Origin: Arthrobacter ruber
GTDB taxonomy: Bacteria > Actinomycetota > Actinomycetes > Actinomycetales > Micrococcaceae
DNA: 64,000 bases
NCBI RefSeq assembly: GCF_002954225.1
Contig: NZ_PPTH01000016.1
Span: forward strand, 62,001-126,000
Direction: 5' to 3'
Position numbers and translations under genes: made by a program. The notes beneath the pieces are model-generated. The model saw only the letters and a list, made by a program, of their open reading frames with translations, was not told the DNA's origin and made no database searches. Below are positions 58,037 to 64,000 of the stretch, piece after piece (position 1 is the stretch's first letter; every line of letters starts with the position of its first letter).

Positions 58037-59438
58037 GCGCCTGCGGCGTCTCCGGCAGGTCCAGGAGGTGGACGTGCGGGCGCCGCGTGCGGTCGATCCG
58101 CCCGGTGGCCGCCGCCCAGGCGAAGTAGAGCAGGGCGGACAGCACGAAGGTGGGGATGGTGGCCCCGATCGGGCTGGGCACCACGTACGTCAGGAGCAGG
58201 GACGCGCCTGCTCCGACGAGCCACACCCCGACGGCCGCCACATTGACGCCCCCGGAGTACCAGTACTCGCCGCCGTGCCCCCGCAGGATGTCCCGGCCGT
58301 AGTGGCGTGAGCGCACGAGATAGTAGTCGACGATCATGATGGCGAAGACCGGGATGAAGAGGGCGCCGATCACCGTGAGGAACGCGGTGAACTGGTTCAG
58401 GAGGGCCAGCCAGGTGGACCCGAGGATCGAGATCCCGCCGAGGACGATCGCCGTCGGCAGGAACGTGACCCTGCGCGAGGGCGCCATGTTCACCACGGAG
58501 GCCACCATCCCGTAGACCACCATGGTGTTGGTCGCCATGACGGACAGGAAGATCACGACGGCCAGCGGGGCTCCGAACGCGGCGACGATCACCGTCGGGT
58601 CGAACGGCACGGCTTCGCCGCCCTCGAGCACCACGTAGCCGATGGCGGTGGCGCCCAGGGTCATGGCGAGCACGGTGGACAGCGTGTACCCGATGCCGGA
58701 TCCGATGATTCCTGCGGACTGCGTCCGGGCGAGACGGTTGAACTCGGCGGACAGGACGGTCCAGGAGATCGCGGTGGCGATGACGACGTCGAGTGCGGCG
58801 ACGGGCGTCCATCCGGCCGCGGCGTCCTGAGGGATGGCGGAGAAGTCGGCCGGGCCGTGGGCGAGGAACGCCGTGGTGAAGATGTAGGCCATGAACGCGA
58901 GGATCACGAGCGCGAGCCACGGCTCGACGCGCGCGATACCCGTGTGGCCGAAGATCGCGAGGCACACGACGAGCAGCTGGCACAGGACGGAGAACAGCAC
59001 GGGACTCGAGAAACCGGTGGCCTGCTCGACCAGGAAGTTCACCGTGACCCCGGCGAGCATCGCCTGCACCCAGCTCCAGCCCATGAGGGTCACCACGTTG
59101 GCGGCGACCGGCAGGAAGGACCCGCGGAGCCCGAAGGACCCCTTCGTGAGGGACATCGTGGGCAGTCCGGTCCGGGTGCCCATGTTGCCGACCAGCACCA
59201 GCACCGATCCTCCGATCAGCGTCCCGAGGACGATCATGGCGACCGAGAGCCCCCAGCTCAGGCCGGGGACGAACAGCGTCCCGGTCAGCAGCGTCGTCAC
59301 AACGAGGTTGGCCGCCAGCCAGATCATCCCCATGCGCGCGGTCCCCAGGGTGCCCCGGAGAGGTCCGTACCCGTCGGAGTGGTTGTCGAGGTGGTCGGAC
59401 AGGCGTCGGTAGGCCGAGCCCGATCGGATCTCGGTCAT
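58023..59438 (-). CDS. NCS1-family (purine/cytosine-type) permease
   Basis: 471 residues from the ATG at 59438, overlapping the NTF2 gene stop by ATGA. About twelve helices. MIWLAANLVVTTLLTGTLFVPGLSW, GTRTGLPTMSLTKGSFGLRGSFLP, the VLSAEFNRLARTQ loop and YYLVRSRHYGRDI match NCS1 (CodB/PucI-type) nucleobase transporters. Ligand unknown. It is the middle gene of a three-gene overlapping operon. Confidence 0.9.
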   Translation of the reverse strand: MTEIRSGSAYRRLSDHLDNHSDGYGPLRGTLGTARMGMIWLAANLVVTTLLTGTLFVPGLSWGLSVAMIVLGTLIGGSVLVLVGNMGTRTGLPTMSLTKGSFGLRGSFLPVAANVVTLMGWSWVQAMLAGVTVNFLVEQATGFSSPVLFSVLCQLLVVCLAIFGHTGIARVEPWLALVILAFMAYIFTTAFLAHGPADFSAIPQDAAAGWTPVAALDVVIATAISWTVLSAEFNRLARTQSAGIIGSGIGYTLSTVLAMTLGATAIGYVVLEGGEAVPFDPTVIVAAFGAPLAVVIFLSVMATNTMVVYGMVASVVNMAPSRRVTFLPTAIVLGGISILGSTWLALLNQFTAFLTVIGALFIPVFAIMIVDYYLVRSRHYGRDILRGHGGEYWYSGGVNVAAVGVWLVGAGASLLLTYVVPSPIGATIPTFVLSALLYFAWAAATGRIDRTRRPHVHLLDLPETPQAHADH

Positions 59439-59857
59439 GACGCGCTCGTTTCCGGAGAGTCGGTGGGGACCGGGCTGAGGTGCTCGTGGACGGCGACGAC
59501 GTCGGCACCGGAGCGGCGGAACACGATCGTCTCGCGCTCCCGGGTCGTGGTGGAGACGCCGGCGGCGGCGGTGGTCGTCTCGACGTCGTGGGTGAAGACC
59601 GCCGTCTCGCCGAGGAGCTGCACCCGCTGGTTGCTGCTGATGCACCCGGTCACGCGCCAGCCCTCGGCGACCCAGCCGGCCCACAGCTGCTCGTACGCGG
59701 CCCGGGTATCGAGCCGATGCTGCTCCGTGTGGAACACGAAGGTCGCGTCCTCCGCGAAGGAGTCGAAGTAGGCGCGGGTGTCCGTGGCACGGAAGGCGGC
59801 GACCAGGGCGGTCGCCGCCGTGAGGACGACGTCGTCCGTCAGGTTCTCGTTAGGCAT
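59435..59857 (-). CDS. NTF2-like (SnoaL/DUF4440-type) protein
   Basis: 140 residues. AATALVAAFRATDTRAYFDSFAEDATFVFHTEQHRLDTRAAYEQLWAGW and WRVTGCISSNQRVQLLGETAVFTHDVETTT... form a cone-shaped NTF2 fold. Such proteins are small enzymes or ligand-binding subunits. First gene of the operon with the NCS1 permease and cyclase, suggesting it handles the same substrate. The 187-bp gap before the divergent SDR (59858-60044) shows only short AT-rich runs. Confidence 0.85.
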   Translation of the reverse strand: MPNENLTDDVVLTAATALVAAFRATDTRAYFDSFAEDATFVFHTEQHRLDTRAAYEQLWAGWVAEGWRVTGCISSNQRVQLLGETAVFTHDVETTTAAAGVSTTTRERETIVFRRSGADVVAVHEHLSPVPTDSPETSAS

Positions 59858-60044
59858 GGAGCCCTTCTCAAATCGTGAGTTGTCCCCCAGTGAACATTTG
59901 TTGTCTGGTGATCATGAGTGATGAGCGCCACTGATGTCAACGAACCCGCTCCGCTGCGTTCCGAGCCCACCGCGTTCGGTGCCCTGGCCAGAAACGACGA
60001 CGACCGCAACCGGCCGGTGCAGCACGCGTTGCTAGGGTTGCACC

Positions 60045-60743
60045 ATGTCCTCGAACCCCGTCGCCCTCATCACCGGTGCGTCCCGCGGCATCGGGCGTGC
60101 CATTGCCGATGAACTCGCGCCGACGCACCACCTGCTCCTCGGCGGACGCGACCTCACCGCCCTCGCGGAACTGTCGTCGTCGTTCCCGTCCGCGGAGCCG
60201 TTCGCGGCCGAGCTGCGCGACGCCGGCCAGGTGGCCGCTGCTGTCGCAGGGATCCCCCGTATCGACGTCCTCATCCACTCCGCAGGCGTCCTGCGCATGG
60301 GCTCGGTGGCGGAACTGTCCGACGACGCCTGGCGGGAGAGCTTCGAGGTCAATGTCTTCGCGGTCGCATCCCTGACCCGTGCCCTGCTGCCGGCGCTGCG
60401 TGCGGCCGGTGGCCAGGTCATCGCCATCAACAGCGGATCGGGCTACAGCTCGGGCGCCGGGTCGGCCGTCTACAGCGGCACGAAGTTCGCGCTGCGCGCC
60501 TTCACGGACGCCCTGCGCGAGGAGGAGCGGACGAACGGCGTGCGGGTCAGCTCCATCCATCCCGGAAGGGTGGCCACCGACATGCAGGAGGAACTGCACG
60601 CGTGGGAGGGCAAGGACTACCAGCCCGAGGCGTGGATCCAGCCCGACCAGGTGGCCAGGGCCGTCCGGCTCGCCGTCGACGCCACCCGTGAATCCACGGT
60701 CGAAGCGCTCAGCATCCGCCCATCCGGCATCACGCTCGACTGA
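60045..60743 (+). CDS. short-chain dehydrogenase/reductase
   Basis: 232 residues. Cofactor motif TGASRGIG (10-17), LLLGGRD, DVLIHSAGVLRMG (NAG-type loop), the Ser in INSGSGYSSG and YSGTKFALRAF (Tyr-x-x-x-Lys) are all there. It is a classical SDR with an NADP-type signature. Substrate unknown. It is divergent from the NTF2 gene but separated by 187 bp. Confidence 0.92.
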   Translation: MSSNPVALITGASRGIGRAIADELAPTHHLLLGGRDLTALAELSSSFPSAEPFAAELRDAGQVAAAVAGIPRIDVLIHSAGVLRMGSVAELSDDAWRESFEVNVFAVASLTRALLPALRAAGGQVIAINSGSGYSSGAGSAVYSGTKFALRAFTDALREEERTNGVRVSSIHPGRVATDMQEELHAWEGKDYQPEAWIQPDQVARAVRLAVDATRESTVEALSIRPSGITLD

Positions 60744-60951
60744 GCGGCCTGCCCCGGGCGGTCGCTGCGCCCGGACCGTGCCCCAGCCGCCCCAGCCGTG
60801 CCGGAGCCGCGGGTGGACCGGATACCGGGGCTTTCTGCGCACAACGACGGCGGAGCGGCGTGTCGCACACCGCCACAGGACGGACAGCCCCGAAGCCGCA
60901 GGTCCTCGTACGCCCTCGACCCCCGGTGACGCCGGGGCGTCCGGGGAGGCG

Positions 60952-61308
60952 TCAGCTGATGCAGAGGCAGAAGGGGTGGCCGGCGGGATCCAGGAACACG
61001 CGGAAGGTCGTCCCGGGCTGATAGTCGTGCTTGACCGCGCCGAGGGCCAGGACGGCCGTCTCGGCGTCATCGAGGTCGTCCACCATCATGTCCAGATGCG
61101 CCTGCTGGGGCCGCTCGGCGGAGGGCCATTCCGGAGCGGTGTAGCGCTCCACCTTCTGGAAGCACATGCTCTGCCCGTGGTCAGCCCGGATCTCCGCCCA
61201 GTCGTCCTCCACCTCGCTGCTCCAGCCGAGCAGCTCGCCATAGAATGCCGCGAGTACCGCGGGGTCGGGACAGTCGAGGACAGTGGTGGGGGAACGCGCG
61301 ATAGCCAT
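60952..61308 (-). CDS. VOC-family (glyoxalase/bleomycin resistance-like) protein
   Basis: 118 residues: TTVLDCPDPAVLAAFYGELLGW, MCFQKVERYTAPEWPSAERPQQAHLDMMVDDLDDAETAVLALGA, VFLDPAGHPFCL. This is one vicinal-oxygen-chelate domain, with His and Glu/Asp metal positions partly retained. Similar stand-alone proteins occur throughout actinobacteria, mostly without assigned substrate. Confidence 0.9.
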   Translation of the reverse strand: MAIARSPTTVLDCPDPAVLAAFYGELLGWSSEVEDDWAEIRADHGQSMCFQKVERYTAPEWPSAERPQQAHLDMMVDDLDDAETAVLALGAVKHDYQPGTTFRVFLDPAGHPFCLCIS

Positions 61309-61498
61309 GGGGCGAACCTAGCGCCTATCGCGGACAACGGCGGTCCTCGAGCCCGGCTGGAAGCCCCACCGTCTCGAGCTGCTGGGACGGTGGGGCCCGA
61401 CATGGCCTGCAGGACGGCGTACCGGATCGGCGGACGGTCGGGCTGGGGACGCACGCGGTGCCGTTCTCGGCGACGGCGCGGGTACCGCGGCGAGACCG

Positions 61499-62224
61499 TC
61501 AGCGATGCACGACGCGTGGCCTGCCGAACTGCGTCTGCACGCCGGGCGAGAACAGGACCGATGCCGGCGGCCCCTGTACGGGCAGACCCGCGGCGCCGAG
61601 GAGGCCGTCGTCGAACTCCGTGAGCGTGGCGGGGTGCAGCAGCCAGGGGGTGTGCGTGTTGGGGATGTAGATCGTGCGGCCGGCGAACGTGCTGTGCAGG
61701 CCGAAGCGCGCCGTGAGCTCCAGCGACAGCCGGTCGTCGGCGGTGCTGTCCGTGTCCGGCCGGACCGCGAAGCGGGACACCGCCTGGCGCCGGTACCGCA
61801 CGACGTCGTACCCGTACTCCCGCTGCCCGCCCTCGCCGCGTACCAGCGGTGTGCACCTGGACCAGACGTACGGGATCCCGCCGGCCCGGGCGGCGAGCAC
61901 GACGGCGAGGCGCGAGGCGTCGAGCGTCACGAAGACGACGCCGCGGGTGCCGTCCGGGCCCCGCGAGTAGAGGCGGACGTTGATCTCGGTGAAGGAGCCG
62001 AAGTACGGCACGGGCAGCCCCCGGCCCAGCCCTGCCCCGGCCATACGGAACCCGATCAGACCCACCCACGATGAGCCGTCCACCTCGTCGGGGAGCACCC
62101 CGGGAGGCATGAAGGGGGCCACCGCATGCGCCTCGATTCTCCAGTGCAGGAAGACGGCATCGCCCCAGAACTGGTCCATGATGACCGGGCGTGGCAGCCC
62201 TGGGGCACGGTACCCGGCACTCAT
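61499..62224 (-). CDS. DUF2071 (YqjF-like) protein
   Basis: 241 residues: DQFWGDAVFLHWRIEAHAVAPFMPPGV, GLIGFRMAGAGL, YFGSFTEINVRLYSRGPDG and the late HTPWLLHPATL are DUF2071 blocks, a family of beta-barrel proteins of unknown function related to acetoacetate decarboxylase folds. No catalytic residue can be claimed. It lies 45 nt downstream of the SPL-family gene on the same strand. The 190-bp gap 61309-61498 shows nothing. Confidence 0.85.
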   Translation of the reverse strand: MSAGYRAPGLPRPVIMDQFWGDAVFLHWRIEAHAVAPFMPPGVLPDEVDGSSWVGLIGFRMAGAGLGRGLPVPYFGSFTEINVRLYSRGPDGTRGVVFVTLDASRLAVVLAARAGGIPYVWSRCTPLVRGEGGQREYGYDVVRYRRQAVSRFAVRPDTDSTADDRLSLELTARFGLHSTFAGRTIYIPNTHTPWLLHPATLTEFDDGLLGAAGLPVQGPPASVLFSPGVQTQFGRPRVVHR

Positions 62225-62269
62225 GGGCGCGCGACCCGGCGGTCGGAGTGCGCGGGGAGGGCCGCCGGA

Positions 62270-63337
62270 TCAGAAGGCATAGCGGATCCGGCAGTACGGC
62301 AGGTCCGTCGCGGCGAGGCGCAGGAACTCGTCGAGGTATCCGCGCTTCTCGTAGGCGATGTAGCGCACATTGGTGAAGCCGTTCTGGGACTGCTTGGTCT
62401 CCTGCAGGTCCGGGCGCCACAGGATCTCCTCGGCCTGCGGGTGCCACCCCAGATTGACCTCGTGCAGCTGCTGGTTGTGCGTCAGGAAGATGACCTCCGC
62501 CGCGAGCTGCTGCTTCGCCGCCGGCGACAGGGCGGCATCGAGCTGCCCGAAGAGCTCCCGCCAGTCGTCCTGCCAGCCGGGCGTGATGATCACCGGCGAG
62601 AAGTTCACGTGCACCTCGTAGCCCGCCTCCACGAAGTCGTTGATCGCGGCGATCCGCTCCGCGACGGGCGTGGTGCGCACGTCCACGGTCCGGGCCAACC
62701 GCTCGGGCATGAGCGAGAAACGGACCCGCGTGCGCTCCTGGGGGTCCCACGTGAGCATGTCCCGGTTCACGTACTTCGTGGCGAAGGAGAGCTTCGCGGT
62801 GGGCAGCTCGCGGTACAGGTCCACGAGGTCCCGCACGTTGTCGCTGACGAGTGCGTCCACGGAGCAGTCGCTGTTCTCCCCGATGTCGTACACCCACGCG
62901 CGGTCGTCGCACTGGTTGGGTTCGAGCTTGATGCCCTGGCGCGCGACATGCCGCTCGAGGTAGCCGCTGATCTGGTCGATGTTGGCGAAGACGGTGATGG
63001 GGTTGCTGTACCCCTTGTGGCGGGGCACGTAGCAGTAGGCGCACGCCATGGCACAGCCGTTCGCCGTGGACGGGGCGATGAAGTCGGCGGACCGGCCGTT
63101 GGGCTTGGCGGTCAGGGACTTCTTGACACCGATGATCAGTGCCTCGGTCTTGATGCGGACCCACCGGCGCACGTTCGCCTCGTCGCCGCTGAGCTCGGGG
63201 ATCCGCCAGTGGCTGGCGACCTCGACGACATCGGCCTCCGGCCATCGCGCAAGGATCTCCTGACCGCGGGGCAGCGCGGCTGCGGCCGGTTCGACGTAGA
63301 TCCGACTGATCTGGAGCAACTTGCTGGCCTGGAGCAT
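62270..63337 (-). CDS. spore photoproduct lyase-family radical SAM protein
   Basis: 355 residues. The radical SAM cluster motif is CAMACAYC (Cys95, 99, 102). It is followed by YVPRHKGYSNPITVFANIDQI and LSFATKYVNRDML; these, with the C-terminal tail, match the SPL family found in non-sporulating actinobacteria. True SPL repairs spore thymine dimers with an extra Cys near residue 140. Here the closest candidates are Cys153 and Cys169, so the job may differ. No spore genes are present. Confidence 0.87.
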   Translation of the reverse strand: MLQASKLLQISRIYVEPAAAALPRGQEILARWPEADVVEVASHWRIPELSGDEANVRRWVRIKTEALIIGVKKSLTAKPNGRSADFIAPSTANGCAMACAYCYVPRHKGYSNPITVFANIDQISGYLERHVARQGIKLEPNQCDDRAWVYDIGENSDCSVDALVSDNVRDLVDLYRELPTAKLSFATKYVNRDMLTWDPQERTRVRFSLMPERLARTVDVRTTPVAERIAAINDFVEAGYEVHVNFSPVIITPGWQDDWRELFGQLDAALSPAAKQQLAAEVIFLTHNQQLHEVNLGWHPQAEEILWRPDLQETKQSQNGFTNVRYIAYEKRGYLDEFLRLAATDLPYCRIRYAF

Positions 63338-63460
63338 TCGACCCTTCGGGGTGGCGGTGATAGGTCCAGATTATCGGGCCGGACTGACACTTTTGGCTTG
63401 CCCGTTTCGGTTCTACAGTGGTGGCACGAAACCGCACGTGCGCCGGGAAAGGCGACCCCC

Positions 63461-63880
63461 ATGGCCGAACTCAGCACACAGCCGACGGAGCAGGATCCGG
63501 CGGCCTTCATCGGCGCCCTGACGCATCCGACCCGCCGCAGGGACGCCGAGTTGCTGCTCGGACTGATGGGTCGGGTGACGCGCCGACCGGCCGTCATGTG
63601 GGGTCCGTCGATGATCGGTTTCGGGCGGTACCACTACAGGTACGCCTCGGGTCACGAGGGTGACGCCCTGGCCGTGGGGTTCTCCCCGCGGGCCTCCGCG
63701 CAGGCCATGTACGGCCTGCTCTCCGCTCCCGGAGCGGAGCTGCTGCTGCCGCAGCTCGGCAGGCACCGGCGCGGCGCCGGCTGCCTGTACGTATCCTCCC
63801 TCGCCACCATCGACCTCGGTGTCCTCGAGGAACTCGTGCAGCGCGGCCACGAGTTCATGGTGACGGAGAACTTCACCTAG
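63461..63880 (+). CDS. DUF1801-family protein
   Basis: 139 residues, ATG with GGGAAAGG upstream. PTEQDPAAFIGALTHPTRRRDAELLLGLMGRVTRRPAVMWGPSMIGFGRYHYRYASGHEGDALAVGFSPR and LGRHRRGAGCLYVSSLATIDLGVLEEL are DUF1801/YdhG-like. Function unknown. It diverges from the SPL gene with 123 bp between them. Confidence 0.88.
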   Translation: MAELSTQPTEQDPAAFIGALTHPTRRRDAELLLGLMGRVTRRPAVMWGPSMIGFGRYHYRYASGHEGDALAVGFSPRASAQAMYGLLSAPGAELLLPQLGRHRRGAGCLYVSSLATIDLGVLEELVQRGHEFMVTENFT

Positions 63881-63889
63881 GCGGATGTC

Positions 63890-64000
63890 GTGGCATCGGC
63901 CAGTGGACCCGGGACGCCGGGACCCGGCGCAGCCTCCCCGCGGCCGGTCGTCGTGGACCTCGGGAGCCGCCAGGAGGACGGCTCCGCCGATCCGATCCGT
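63890..64000 (+). CDS. possible start of a small gene (3'-truncated)
   Basis: A frame from a GTG at 63890 stays open to the window edge and encodes about 37 residues with PRPVVVDLGSRQEDGSADPI, an opening like DUF6200-type proteins (PVVVDLG...). The ribosome site is weak and the rest lies outside the window, so this is tentative. Confidence 0.3.
   Translation, partial: MASASGPGTPGPGAASPRPVVVDLGSRQEDGSADPIR

Noticed and set aside
1-64000. Mobile island or prophage
   Set aside because: No integrase, transposase, direct-repeat boundary or base-composition break was seen; the single tRNA gene is intact with no copy of its 3' end nearby.

Overview
This is a 64-kb stretch of a very GC-rich chromosome with dense, short-spaced genes on both strands. 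It carries no insertion sequence, integrase, phage gene or CRISPR array. Several traits point to a high-GC Gram-positive of the Micrococcaceae (Arthrobacter type): DtxR-type iron boxes, a dcd/tRNA-Gly neighbourhood, an LpqY-SugABC-like sugar importer, a CopD-CtaG fusion, DUF6480-, DUF7793- and DUF3592-like proteins, and many GTG starts. That placement rests on protein resemblance, not on a phylogenetic marker.

Layout. 1-4.3 kb: the end of an MFS transporter, dCTP deaminase, tryptophan 2,3-dioxygenase, a protealysin-like M4 protease overlapping an emfourin-like partner, tRNA-Gly(CCC) and panD. 4.4-9.0 kb: a four-gene ABC sugar importer. 9.1-17.6 kb: a HerA-like ATPase, two membrane-anchored unknowns, a PRISE-like reductase, and a thioredoxin-NHL gene overlapped by a CopD-CtaG fusion. 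17.7-19.3 kb: HU and the zinc-free ribosomal protein set rpmB-rpmG-rpsN with a Zur-like dyad upstream. 19.3-25.7 kb: a GlgC paralogue, a MarR regulator, an immunity-like protein overlapping an M23-fold protein, an SGNH hydrolase, a lipid kinase, and a secreted M23 peptidase behind a 235-nt structured leader. 25.8-29.9 kb: a siderophore uptake operon behind an iron box. 30-40.9 kb: detoxification and redox enzymes, a BrkB protein, a MASE1 histidine kinase and small unknowns. 41-42.5 kb: the matching siderophore-binding lipoprotein behind a second iron box. 42.5-48 kb: ChaB, an ATP-grasp ligase, a RibD-type reductase and an AbgT/M20 pair for p-aminobenzoyl-glutamate. 48-55.5 kb: an ABC-F protein, a guanidine-III riboswitch with its Gdx exporter, two divergent proteins sharing an unnamed N-terminal domain, TerC, an alcohol dehydrogenase and an aldo/keto reductase. 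55.6-64 kb: an amino-acid permease with a GlnR-like site, an NTF2/NCS1-permease/cyclase operon, an SDR, a VOC protein, DUF2071, a spore-photoproduct-lyase-family radical SAM protein, and small unknowns at the edge.

How the parts work together. Metal homeostasis is the clearest theme: two iron-box transcription units rebuild one siderophore importer, and the zinc-free ribosomal paralogues fit zinc sparing. RNA-level control appears twice, as the guanidine-III aptamer and the uncharacterised M23 leader. Most of the remaining genes are self-contained metabolic or transport units bounded by strong hairpin terminators. The items most worth following are the M23 leader RNA, the protease/emfourin pair, the immunity-like/M23 overlap, and the N-terminal domain shared by two divergent genes at 50.5-52.1 kb.
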